Assembly: GCA_021029095.1 (NCBI GenBank)
Contig: JAJOHG010000091.1
Coordinates: forward strand, 1 to 64,000
Source: Phellopilus nigrolimitatus
Taxonomy: Eukaryota; Basidiomycota; Agaricomycetes; Hymenochaetales; Hymenochaetaceae
Reading direction: 5' to 3'
DNA length: 64,000 bases
The notes beneath the pieces are model-generated. The model saw nothing but the letters and a program-made list of their open reading frames with translations. It did not search any database and had not been told where the DNA came from. The position numbers were made by a program, and so were the translations under genes. Below are positions 20,745 to 32,345 of this stretch, in pieces (the first letter of the stretch is position 1; each line of letters opens with the position of its first letter).

Positions 20745-22572
20745 GTACGTCGCTTTATACTTTCTTGCTTGTCTCGTCGTGTGCTGACTCCTTGTTTTCT
20801 TTTCTCCTACTCTCTCGTCGACAGTGACTACCTTCGCGCGTCTTAACCTCGATACGAGGTTCCTTGATACCTGCAGAGATTACGCCAAGCCGGTTGCGAA
20901 CAAATCCTCTCTTTCAGGCGATCCCGACGCCTCCAAGACGACCCGCCTCACAGACAAGTACCCCAATGCGTTCAGCGACTTTTATGGCTGCGGCACTCCT
21001 TGTGTTTTCAAGTCTGGCCCCAGCTGGCCTGTCAACAAGGGACCCCAAGCCCAGGGAATCGTCCGCGAGGCGCGTCCAATCTACGATCACCCCATCCAGC
21101 CTGTCTGGCTAGATATCAGCACAAAAATCAGCCAAGCGCTCGACTCCATGGCCGTCAAGTGGACATCCATTGGCCCTCGCGCCTACGCCAACGCAGGGAA
21201 GTCAGAGCTACTCTGTCCTTTTGTCTTACGCGTCGGTGTGGTCCCCCACTCCCTCCTCTATGAGGACGCCGTTGCCGCTACAACCATCGTCGAGAAGATT
21301 TTCACCGAGGCCAGCTTCGAGCCTCCCGTGGTGGCCTTCGTCGAGTCGTTGGTAACTCGCTCAGCAGGTCCCAAGCTGCTCCCCTTTAATCCTCTCCTCG
21401 ACGACATCCCCGAACTGCGAAAGCCGTTCACCCCTACTCTCGGTCTCGCCATTGCTCCCAGCAAGTATCCCTTCTACGAGGGAACAGCCTCTCTCTACTA
21501 TCGCCTCCCTGGAAACAACAACGGTATCGCTGTCTTAACCTGCGCCCACGTCGCACGTCCCCTCCCCGTCTACCTCAACACAGGCTTGACGAGTAGTCGT
21601 CATCGTGAGGGGATTGTCGCCCTCGGCACTATGGCCTACAATAATGCCGTCGAATCCATCATGGCTGCTATCGGCAACCGCCTTCAATCCATCGATTCCT
21701 GGAACCGTTCAATTCAAAGGCTGGGGGAGGCTGTCGAGGGGGAAAATCTCATGGTTACCGAGAGGCGCAATGACTTCTTGCATTTGGTTGAGAAGGCTGA
21801 GAAAGAGATCGAGGAGGCGAACAAGCTGCACGATGAGGTCACCAAAAACCTCACCACGTTTGAGCAGCGCACCATTGGCCACGTCCTCCACTCTGAGAAG
21901 ATCGAGGTCTCGGTCGAGCCCCACGGATATACCAAGGACTGGGCTCTCATCGAGCTGGTCAAGGGCAAGATCGATTGGGACGCCTTTCAAGGGAACAAGG
22001 TTTTTGTTGGTACGTCTTATCTATCGTCTTCGCTTCTTCAGTTTTCGCTGACAATTATTTTTCTTTCCTTTGCAGGTGGCAACTTCTCAGTCGCTGACTA
22101 TGGAAACATCATGTTCCCTCAACCGGACGATCGCAAGAACTACGTTTACCCCGACGACGGTCTTCTACAAGCCTTTGGCGTCGTCCAGGATAGCGACCTT
22201 CGAAAGCCCCAGCACCTCGATGCCAATAAGGAGAAGTGCCTGCTCGTCGTCAAAAACGGATTAGCCACGGGCACCACCATCGGTCGTGTTAACGGTCTCG
22301 AGTCTTTCACCCGCACTTACGAAACGTACGGCATCTCTCACACGTCCATCGAAATCGCTGTTTTGCGCTACGGGTTTCCCGGCAGGTTTTCGGACGGGGG
22401 TGACTCGGGGTCGATCGTCCTCGACAGGGAGGGCCGCATTGTTGGAATCCTGACCGGTGGCGAAGGCCCTACTGACGAAACAGACACCACTTACCTCACC
22501 CCGTATTGGTGGATCGAGAAACAGATCAAGGAAAAGTTCCCCGACATCGCCCTCTACGAACGTGTCGAGTAG
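20745..22572 (+). CDS. Trypsin-fold serine peptidase-like protein
   Basis: Probable intracellular serine peptidase-fold protein of 560 aa in an agaricomycete-type family; target unknown. The start codon is split by an intron: the A is at 20745, then the intron runs 20746-20824 (GTACGT...CGACAG), then TG at 20825. Exon 2 runs 20825-22009 and exon 3 22076-22572. The intervening intron 22010-22075 is 66 nt, in frame and stop-free, so its retention would add 22 residues. The N-terminal region (1-220) contains VKWTSIGPRAYANAG and LLPFNP blocks. A catalytic triad is suggested by H242 in LTCAHV, D372 in DWALIEL and S506 in GGDSGSIV. The 130-residue H-to-D gap includes a charged, probably coiled-coil segment. 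No signal peptide is seen. Confidence 0.8.
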
Positions 22573-23020
22573 AAATGTCGCAAGCTCGACGGCCCTGATC
22601 TATATAGTGGTTCAATCCATACGATGAATCATTCCAGTTCATTCTTCACATGTCAGTCTTCGGTTCCCCTAGCGTAAACCTTGTGCAATCATTATCAACA
22701 GCTATGATCTTGAGCGGGTTTGACGTGGAGGACGAGTGGTAGACCCAAGCTTGCGCCGGAGATATTTCGTCTTGGGAAATCTAATGGACAGCGTCGGACA
22801 GCGGCGTATCGAAGATTGCGGCAATGATGCTTTCAAGTGCTTTGATCATGAACTGCTGGCTGGGATGGGAAGCTTTCCCCGAGGCAAGTTCACTCGTGCG
22901 TTTTGAGGTCAGGTCCAAGCAACTTTCTTACATATTGCAAAACAACGTACATACATACAAACGTAAGTACAAGCATGTCAGTTCAACCAGGCCCTGTCTT
23001 CGGTCCGGTCCCAATGGCGC
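22573..23020. other. Intergenic region between two 3' ends
   Basis: No gene recognised. The part from about 22,912 is P450-3 3' flank and is nearly identical to about 40,738-40,846 behind P450-6. Confidence 0.5.
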
Positions 23021-25459
23021 TCATCCGGAAGACTCGACCGCCTGGCGGATCAGCGACGCTGTCTTCTCAGAGCGCGGGGTGATGCTGCACTTGAATGGCT
23101 TGGGATGCCTTGCAGAAATTCTATGAGCACAACAGGACACGCTTAGAAAGCGTCTTCACATGAATAACTGACCGTACGAAGTTTGTGGTGTACTCTTCAG
23201 TCGGCGTGATCAGGACGCCGTTTTCGTCGAGCGCCTTCTCGATGTTGAAGGCGGACAGCATGGACGCCACGCCGAGGAACACCTTGTATCGTCCGTTAAA
23301 ACACAATCAGTACGCTCTTGACATCTATCGAGTCTGTTGAACTCACGGCGCTTCCTGCAAAATACCGGCCTGGGCAAATCCTATTTGAAGGAGAAAGGAA
23401 GTAAATGTATACTGGCATTCAATCAAGAGCCGACATGTCCACGAGCAAGTCCTTGGAACGATGCTCACCGGCGGCCTATTCCAAAAGTGATTTTGTTAAC
23501 GTCAACAGGCATCTTCTTCCCTTCTGCGGGGAGCCACCTATCAGGAAGGAATTTCTCCGGCTCTGGGTACTCCTTAGAATTCCGCAACATAGCCCTTCGT
23601 TCATTCCACGTACATTAATTTGAAAACAAAAAGTCTAAAGAAGCCTACCAGAGATTCGAGTAAACGGTGGTGCCGGCCGGGATGAAATAGCCGTTGTAAA
23701 CGTCGTCCTCAGTAGCGGTGTGTGCAACGCCTGACGGGATCGATTTAAATCAATAAAATCCTTTGAACACACAGAAGCGGGTCCACGAACCCCATGGCGC
23801 AACTATTTGCCATCTTTCAAAGATGCATAATTATGGAGCGAATGTCATCACCGATGCCTCTAGTCCTTTACGAACAGACGCACCTCATAGCCTCTTTACA
23901 AAGCGCATCCACGAATGGCAGATTTGGACGGTCCTCCATCGTCGGAAGGTTGTCCTTGCCTATGACTCTATCCAGTTCCTCTTGCCCGCGTCGTTGCGCC
24001 TCGGGATTTAGAACCATAGCCAAGATAGATGTGAGCAGTGATGTGGCGGTCTTGACGGATGCCGGGAACACAACTGAATTTATTTTACTCTAATCAGAGA
24101 AGGTAGGAAGTTCAACTCACCGTGTCTGCGCCACCTGTTGTCGACCATCATTAGCAGCTAGCTGAAAGAACCACATTCAAACATACCCGAATGCATAACC
24201 CCTGTGGTCTTAGCGATGAGGTCTTCGTCTTCTATGATGCCATTTTCAGCCGTCTTCAATTCTATAAGTTTGCTTGTGATCGAAGGAGCTGCTGTGCCGT
24301 CGGCCTAAGAAACTCGCGGGTTAAATAAATAATCTCCTATGCGAGTCCACAAGAAACAAGGACTCGCAATTATCGCTTTCGCCATCTCGTGCGGCTCGTG
24401 ATACATAGCCATCGAATACTTGTATCCTTCCTTCGCGATTGCATGGAAACTAGCACCTGGGAACCAAGTAGGGAGGTAACGTACTGTTTCGCGGGGATTG
24501 CCGTGAGTCAGTTAGCTTCGACGAAGAAATAAATCAGGCTACTCACACCAAGGAAGAGCGTTCACGAGGAAGAAGCCCTCAGCCACAGCCGCGGCCGTCA
24601 ATCCTTTATCCGCGATCTCGACATACGGGTCGTTTGATTCCGCGACTGAAACGAATGCTTAGTCTCGCCGCATACACGCATCGGAGTAAAACAAGCATGC
24701 CTTGATAGCCATAGGTGACCATCATTATCGATTCGCCAGCTGAACTGCGATTTAATTGAATATAAACCGAGCAGACAGAATAAACGGCAGAACGTACTGT
24801 CTCAGGATCTCAGGAAATTTATCGGGGGTGTCCAAAAGCCTCAATAGCATCTTGTGAGCGGATCGCGTCTGCAGCTCGGCGTAGTTTGCTACAGCAGACG
24901 GTTGGAAATAACGATACGCCGTCTGTCTGAACTTCCTGAGTTCATCTCCGTAAGGCATAAAGGGTGGGAACCATTGTGAAAAACCCTCGCTAAAATTAGA
25001 TGATGAGGACGACGACGACGACGACGAGGGCGAAATTAGTAAACTTCAAATCAAGCGGAATGCATGGCTTACAGGTCGAGCATGACGTTTTCTGGCCGCG
25101 ACGAGTAGTTGTGGCCGCGCTTCTCGAATAAGTCGACGGCGGCCTCATAGGTGTTCAAAAAGAGGTAGCGAGTGCCAAAATTCTGAAGGAACACCAAACC
25201 CCCTAATGAGTGGGAGTGTTTAGCAAATTGTGAAGGCCTGTCTGGATTTGCAAGATTCACCATACTGCTCTCCCCATTGTCGCGCCTTCTCCCATTCTTC
25301 GCTGGGCGGCATATCAAAATAGTTTCCTATCAAAGGCAGTCCCTTTGGTCCAGGGGGATACATCAACGCTTGATCGCGCTGTTTGCGCCAGGAGCGCCAT
25401 GATTTCAGGCATTTCAGAGCACAAGCAAGGGCAAGAGCGTCGACTAGATAAACAAGCAT
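23021..25459 (-). pseudogene. Cytochrome P450 (P450-3), probably frameshifted
   Basis: Same 15-exon layout as P450-2. The start (MLVYLVDALALACALK) is at 25459 and the stop at 23021-23023. The membrane anchor, PPGP hinge, I-helix (GGADT here, since its 14-nt exon begins GT instead of CT), EAMR and heme loop RICPGRYFAG are all present. Near 24,355-24,362 the end of exon 6 carries one extra base compared with P450-2 and P450-6. That puts the usual exon 6 end out of phase with exon 7. A possible rescue is an upstream GCGAGT donor after ATAATT, which would be in phase. It is called a pseudogene on the frameshift, but it could still be expressed. Confidence 0.6.
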
Positions 25460-26880
25460 GTCTTGCTCGAGTTCACATCAAACGGAAATAATGAAAGTGG
25501 GCCTTTTATACCAAGTACCGCAAAGTTTACCCCCAAATCTTGAGTTAGTCCTAAGAAGCCGTAAGATATAAATGAGGACGTGTGAAGTAGCTCTTTGCAT
25601 CCGAGATAGAGACTGAGCACACACGGTCGAGTAGGGAATTAAAATTTCAGGAAACACAGAAGTAAGGAGACAGGCCAATGCGGGTTCCCGAAACTTGAGA
25701 TTACCTTCCGAAATGGGCGTTTCGAAGGAAGGTATAGATGAGAATGGGAAAGGAACCGAAACCGAAAGCAATAGAGGAAGCAGTAGCTCCAAACTCTTAG
25801 CCTACCAATTGTATGCACCTCACGCCAAATGCACAGAAGCAAACCTTAAGTCGTCGCCTTATAATCGCACGAAGAAGCGAAGAACTTTGAACCCAAATCA
25901 AACACTGAACCACCAAATCAGTTTATATCCGAATGTCGACGAAAAGAGTCAGGTATCTTCCACTTGCTAGTACAAGCTTCCCGCGTACGAGTCACGGGAA
26001 TCGAGCAAATCTCCATAGCGAACAATAATGTCAGATAACGTCGTCGAGGAAGACGGTGGAAGCTCGTTCAGGCCGATTTTAACGTCTCGGAAGGCCTTGC
26101 ACCAAGCAAAGCATAAAAAATGCGAAGCACAAATCGCGCGGGATGACAGCTGTGTGCACAGCTACGTTGCGGAGATATGAGCGGTACACATTCGTAATTG
26201 CACTTTAAGAAGAACGATCATCAAAGAGAAAACGCAGCACACATACAGCACTGCCTTCCTTCCCGAATACCGTTCCTGAGACCACTTGTAGCTCCTTTCG
26301 TCCGCTGAGATACCCGGCCCACGAGATATCTCCAATCTCATTCGCGACGAAGCTCAGCAAGCGCCACGAGGTAGTGCGCAATACGAAAAGCGATTTCGCA
26401 TTAGATTGGAATTATTTCGGGAACGCCGACGAAGTGGTGTACGTAACTTCCATTTGTCAGTCCAGCGTCTTCGTACGAGTCAAGCGAATGGCAATGGCAG
26501 ATAACACTGTCGAACAGAGTTTAGAGCGAGCCTCCAGCAATGCAGAGTAGCTGGGCACGATGTACGCGAACCGTTGCTCAATGTCTGGCGAGTTGGACCA
26601 CGTTCTTTTGACGCGAAGGCGAAGGAAACAGCATCCCTAATCTGTCGTCTGAAAACGGTGTATCTATTAGGGAAAGAAAGGGTGAGAAAATCAGCTACTG
26701 CTCTTATTGATTGGGATGAGGTAAACTACCGTAGAGACGGATAAGCGTTCGAGAAGAAGCTCCTCGAATACTGGTGCGTGCTAAATAGCGGCGTCGAAAG
26801 AAATTGCATGGGCCCATATTATAAAAATCGTAAGTAAAACTGGAATGTTTATTTGCTGAACTCTATTTTCATTCGCAGAA
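25460..26880. other. X-type P450 upstream spacer, first copy
   Basis: No gene. This 1.4 kb matches about 34,767-36,240 upstream of P450-5 and differs from the spacer type upstream of P450-2, -4 and -6. The P450-3 TATA box (minus strand TATAAAAGG) is at about 25,502-25,510. Confidence 0.6.
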
Positions 26881-26883
26881 GGC

Positions 26884-27005
26884 ACGGGGTCACACAGCCA
26901 CGCGTAGTCACATGATCTGTTTTTGAGAGCCTAAAGTTACGGGAGCTTCGCCCCCAATAATTAAACTAGAACCAGAGCCGCACCTTCAGGTCGTAAAATC
27001 CTATA
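26884..27005. repeat. Inverted copy of the 12.2-kb dispersed repeat
   Basis: Inverted match of the repeat at about 12,175-12,300, including GGGAGCTTCGCCCCC near 26,940-26,955. It lies on the 3' side of P450-4. Confidence 0.55.
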
Positions 27006-27009
27006 CGAC

Positions 27010-27136
27010 CACCGAAGCAATCCACCGGAAGCGTTTTGGAAGCGCATCAGTCATGATAGATACTTCGGTGCTAGAGTTTCCGTTTGAGCATCTTTTTGCT
27101 GCGGATTGAAGAAAAATCTACTTCCGAGAACACAAG
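27010..27136 (-). pseudogene. DUF6533 3'-end relic behind P450-4
   Basis: Reverse-strand counterpart of the relic at 12,041-12,160, with the same CTTCAATCCGCAGCAAAAAG string. It is short and without an open frame. Confidence 0.65.
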
Positions 27137-27365
27137 ATGAACCGGTCGGTACATCTCATTTTTTTTCATACACACTTTGTAGTCAGCAAACCGCAAATAC
27201 TAGCCGCAAATACTTCCTTTTCTCCTAGTCTGACAATACAGACAGTCTTGATATGAAGGTCCCCACCAACGTCATTCCGAAACACACGCACATACACATT
27301 TGCAATCCAGCAGCAAGCAATGCATTCTCAGATCCTCAAGCAAATTTACATCCAGATCCGGCGAC

Positions 27366-29812
27366 TCATCCGGACGATTCGACTGCCTGGCGGATCAGCG
27401 ACGCGGTCTTCTCGGAGCGCGGGGTGATTCTGCATTTGAACGGCTTGGGGTGTCTTGCAGAAAGTCTATGAGCACACGAGGACACGTTTAGAAAGCGCCT
27501 TCAGATAAACTGACCGTACGAAATTCGAGGTGTACTCTTCGGTCGGCGTGATCGGGACGCCCTTCTCGTCGAGCGCCTTCTCGATGTTGAAGGCAGACAG
27601 CATGGAGGCTGCGCCGAGGAACACCTTATATCGTCCATTAAAACACAATCAGTATGCTCGTTGACATCTACCGAGCCTGTTGAACTCACGGCGCTTCCTG
27701 CAAAATGACGGCCTGGGCAAATCCTGTTCGAAGGAGAAAGGAAGTAAATGTATACCGGCATTCAATCGAGAACCGACATCTTCACAAGCAAGTCCTTGGA
27801 ACGATGCTCACCGGCGGCCTATTCCGAAGGTGATCTTGTTAACGTCAACAGGCATCTTCTTCCCTTCTGCGGGTAGCCACCTATCAGGAATGAATTTCTC
27901 TGGCTCTGGATACTCCTTAGGATTCCGCAACATGGCCCTTTGATCATTCCACGTAAATCAACTTGAAAAAAAAAATCTTTCTATAAAAAGCCTACCAGAG
28001 ATTAGAGTAGATGGTGGTGCCGGCCGGGATGAAATAGCCGTTGTAAACGTCGTCCTCCGTAGCGGTGTGTGCAACGCCTGACGAGATCGAGTAAAATCAA
28101 TTCCAAATTTGAAACGTGCAGAAGGTGAGTCCACAAACCCCAGGGTGTTACTACTTGCCATCTTTCAGATATGAGTGATTATGGAGCGAATGTCATCATC
28201 GATGCCTCTAGTCCTTTACGAGCAGGCTCACCTCATAGCCTCTTTACAGAGCGCATCCACGAATGGCAGATTTGGACGGTCCTCCATCGTCGGAAAGTTG
28301 TCCTTTCCTATAACTCTATCCACTTCTTCTTGACCGCGTCGTTGCGCCTCGGGATTCAGAACCATAGCCAAGATAAACGTAAGCAGTGATGTGGCGGTCT
28401 TGACGGATGCCGGAAAAAAGACAACGGAGTTTCTTTAACTTTATTCAGAGAAGGTAGGAGGCCCGACTTACCGTGTCTGCGCCAGCTGTTGTCGACTATC
28501 ATCAGCAGCTGGCTGAAAGAGTCACATTCAGACATACCTGAATGCATAACCCCAGTGGTCTTAGCGATGAGGTCTTCTTCTTCTATGATACCATTTTCAG
28601 CCGTCTTCAATTCTATAAGCTTGCTTGTGATCGAAGGAGCTGCTGTGCCGTCAGCCTAAGAAATTCGGGAATTAAATAATTAGTCTCCTATACGGGTCCA
28701 TAAGAGACAAGACTCGCAATTATTTCTTTCGCCATCTCGTGGGGCTCGTGATACATAGCCATTGAATGCTTGTATCCTTCCTTCGCGATTGCGTGGAAAC
28801 TAGCACCTGGGAACCAAGTAGGGAGGTAACGTACTGTTTCGCGGGGAGTGCCGTGATCAGGTAGCTCCGACGAAGAAACAAATCAGGCTACTCACACCAA
28901 GGAAGAGCGTTTACGAGGAAGAAGCCCTCAGCCACAACGGAGGCCATCAATCCTTTATCCGCGATCTCGACATACGGGTCGTTTGATTCCGCGACTGAAA
29001 GGAATTCTTAGTCTCGCCGCATACACGCATCGGAGTAAAACAAACATGCCTTGGTAGCCATAGGTGACCATCATGATCGATTCGCCAGCTGAGCTTCAAT
29101 ATTATTAGATACGAATTTAAAAGATGGAATAGATGGCTTGATTTACTATCTTAGGATCTCAGAAAAGTTATCCGGTGTGTTCATAAGCCCCAATAGCATC
29201 CTGTGAGCGGACCTCGTCTGCTGTTCGGCGTAGCCCGCTACAGCAGACGGCTGGAAGTAACGATGCGCCGTCTGTCTGAACTTCCTCAGTTCATCTCCGT
29301 AAGGCATGACGGTCGGCAACCATTGCGTAAAACCCTCCCTGGTTGTCGACGATGAGGATGGCGACGACGACGACGACGAGAGCGAAATTAGTGAACTTCA
29401 AATCAAGCTTGAATGCACGGCTTACAGGTCGAGCATGACATTCTCCGGCCGCGACGAGTAGTTGTGGCCGCGCTTCTCGAACAAGTCGACGGCGGCCTCA
29501 TAGGTGTTCAAAAAGAGGTAACGAGTCCCAAAATTCTGAATAAACACTAAGCTCCCTAATGAGTGGGAGTGTTTAGCAAAATGTGAAGGCCTGTCAGGAT
29601 TTGCAATATTCACCATATTGCTCTCCCCATTGTCGCGCCTTCTCCCATTCCTCGCTGGGCGGCATATCAAAGTAGTTTCCTACGAAAGGCAGTCCCTTGG
29701 GTCCCGGGGGATACTTCAACGCCTGAACGCGATGTTTGCGCCAGGAGCGCCACGATTGCAGGCATTTCAAAATGCACGCGAACGCAAGGGCATCAACAAG
29801 ATAGATGATCAT
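27366..29812 (-). CDS. Cytochrome P450 (P450-4)
   Basis: Fungal membrane-anchored P450 with the family 15-exon layout and no break seen. It starts MIIYLVDALAF at 29812 and ends at 27366-27368. The PPGP hinge, I-helix AGADT from the 14-nt exon, EAMR, and the heme loop RICPGRHFAG after FGIGRR are all visible. Exon 6 uses the phase-0 donor C|GTATAG, and intron 4 keeps the GC donor. It is closest to P450-2 in body and promoter type. Substrate unknown. Confidence 0.88.
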
Positions 29813-29854
29813 ATCCTTTGCTCGGGTTGGCACCAGTGGGAGCAACGAAGGCAC

Positions 29855-29862
29855 CTTTTATA
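29855..29862 (-). promoter_or_regulatory. TATA box of P450-4
   Basis: Minus-strand TATAAAAG about 43 nt upstream of the start codon, embedded in a sequence nearly identical to the P450-6 promoter. Confidence 0.65.
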
Positions 29863-31000
29863 CCGAATGAACCAGGTGGAGGCGGAATACATTGAACGGA
29901 GAAGCTTGGGCTGAGTTTGGGTCTAACGTCCGATAAGAGGGTAACAGGGTTCACGAAAAAGAACGTATGGCGAAGCTTTGTTATAACAAAAGCGGAGACC
30001 AAGCACACACGGTCCAGCATGAGACGAAGGTCATGAAGCATAAGTCTATTTTGACCAATCGAGTTGAAGGCAAAGGAAGAAGAAGTGAAGCAGAAGTGGC
30101 AGCCCAGACTCCCGCCGACCTATCGATTGATATCGCAGCCTCTCGATATATGTTGATATTGAGTCTAAAATCGTGCTCCTTCCAAGACAAAGACACGGGC
30201 CGGCACTTTAAGAGTGCCGCAGCTCGTGAAGCGATAGAGTGATCCAAGATAGCCGCTATTTGAATCAATGCGCGCCGAAAGTTGTTGCGTGCTCTCGGAC
30301 CTAAGCGATCTCGCATTATATTGGGACTATTTCGGGAACGCCGACGAAGTGGAGTACATAGCTTCCACTTGTCCGTCCAGCGTCTTCGTACGAGTCATGC
30401 CCACGGGTTCGGTCTTCGTAGCGAATGGCAATGGCAAATAACGCTGCTGAGCAGAGTTCAGAAAGCGGGAAATCAGTGGCAGCCTCCGGAAATGCAGAGG
30501 AGCTAGGCATAATGCACGCTAACCATGTCTGACGGATTGGACCAAGTTCTTTTGACGCGAAGGCGAAGGAAACAGTATCCCTAATCTGAGAACAGAGGAT
30601 CTAGTAGAAAAAGGAGAGATAAAATCAGCTACTCGTTTTATTGATTGGGATGGGTTATATTACCGTAGAGACGGATAAGCCTTCGAGAAGAAGCTCCTCG
30701 AATGCTGATACGTGCTAAATAGTAGTGGAATTGAAAGAAATTGCATACAAGAAAGGTGCAAAGGGAAAGGGATCACGCACAGCTAAGGTAGCAACGATGT
30801 CATACCGAATAGTTCGTAGTGTAGTTGCTTCCACAGACTGGGGCCATTACATGTATTCCCTATCGACCATGTTGTATTAAAGAATAGCGGGATGTTCAGC
30901 CGCACTGAAGACGTCCGCCTACTGCTTGTCAGTAAGACAGTTGAGACCTGCAGCGCTTTAACGTTAGGTAGGGATGAGAAGTACGCAGGTGAAGACTAGA
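29863..31000. other. Z-type P450 upstream spacer, first reverse copy
   Basis: No gene. About 29,870-30,500 is almost identical to 43,330-43,980 upstream of P450-6. The remainder matches the spacer between P450-2 and SEC65 pseudogene A, inverted. Confidence 0.6.
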
Positions 31001-31870
31001 AAGCATGCCCACCGTTCAGGAATCCAGACCACACACCGCCGTCCTGTTGCTCCCGGAAAGTAGAACCCGGCCGCTCCCCGACCGGGCCTAAGGGCGCGCT
31101 CCTGACGTCCGTCGACGAAGAGTCGGACGACGACGGGGGCGCCGGCGACGCCTCTGACGACGCCCCGCCGCCGCCGCCGCCGCCGCCGCCGCCTAACCCC
31201 GGGCCTGCGAGTCCTGCAGACGCAGATGCAGGCCGGCGCATCCCCGCAGCCCGCGGCGCCGACGGTCTCCGACCTGACGCCCTACAAGAAGTGTGTCCCC
31301 CCCCCCCCCCCCCCCCCCCACCTTCTCCGCATCCCAACGCTGACCGTGCGGCACGGTGGCGCGGCGCGCGCACAAGTGGACGTGCATCTACCCGATCTAC
31401 ATCGACGCGAAGCGCGCGTACGGCGCGGGCGCGCGGAGGCCGTGTGATGGCCGCTGAGCCGCGACATCGCGGATGCGAGCGCGCGCCTCGGGCTCGGCAA
31501 GCTGCACGAGGTGAAGAAGCGCCACCCGCGCGAGTGGGCGAACCCAGGGCGCGTGCGCGTGCAGCTCCGGCGCGACGTGAACGAGCGCATCAAGACGCCC
31601 CCGCTCGCGCGCCGCGTGTCCGCGTACTCGTCCGTGCTGCCGTCCGGCGTGCCGCCGCCGCCGAGGCCGCCGCGGGCTGCGCGCCCCTGGGCGCCGGCGG
31701 CAAGACTTGGAAAAAGGAGTGGAAAAAATGGAGTGAGTGTTTGTGCGTATCACTGTGATGTATATGTACGAGTGCAGCTGTATGCTTTTTTTTCTTGGCT
31801 CCGGTTGTTCGCTCAACGGGGATCGTTTTCTCATTCACGAGCAAATGTATAAAAAGGATGTAAAGGGCGA
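31001..31870 (+). pseudogene. SEC65/SRP19 pseudogene B
   Basis: Plus-strand degenerate SEC65 copy. It starts at the shared truncation point (common flank near 31,001-31,070, then the acidic segment from about 31,070). It retains the VSDLTPYKK end of exon 1, a first intron with a run of about 22 C at 31,298-31,319, and exon 2 ([10 protein letters not shown] near 31,550). It then jumps from the exon 2 end straight into the late exon 3 [10 protein letters not shown] segment, so part of exon 3 is deleted. Frames are broken. The SEC65 3' flank follows to about 31,870. Confidence 0.8.
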
Positions 31871-32027
31871 GTCTGGAGTCTGGAGAAGATGGCAACTGAT
31901 TTAATGAATGGGATCGAGTCAAGAGCATGGTATGGACAATGATGTGCAATCCGCCGCTCAATAATTAAACTAGAACCAGAGCCGCTCCTTCAAGTCACAA
32001 AATGTATACAGTAGGAGGCTCGAGTTC
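31871..32027. other. Spacer between pseudogene B and the DUF6533 relic
   Basis: A short stretch, partly matching the dispersed repeat at 12.2 and 26.9 kb (TAATTAAACTAGAACCAGAG near 31,961). Confidence 0.4.
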
Positions 32028-32122
32028 CATGGAAGCAATCCTCTGGAAGCGGATCACTCCTCGGAGCTGGAGTTTCCGGTTGAGCTTTTTGCTACAGTTT
32101 GTCTACTTCCGAGAATACAAGA
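32028..32122 (-). pseudogene. DUF6533 3'-end relic behind P450-5
   Basis: A shorter, more diverged counterpart of the relics at 12.04 and 27.01 kb. It is recognised by CTACTTCCGAGAATACAAG and the preceding strings. Confidence 0.55.
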
Positions 32123-32345
32123 CCAACCGCTTGATTTTCTTTTCAGACGGTACATCCCTTTTTCTAAAGATACCTTTTGAAGACAACAAATTGCAGATCC
32201 TTCCGTTTCTCTGACAATACAGACAGCCCTGATATGAAGTCCCCACCAGCGTCATTCCGAAACACACGCGCATTCACTTTTTCAATCGAGCAGCAAGCAA
32301 TGCATTCTCAGATCCTCAAGCACATTCACATCCAGATCTGGCGAC

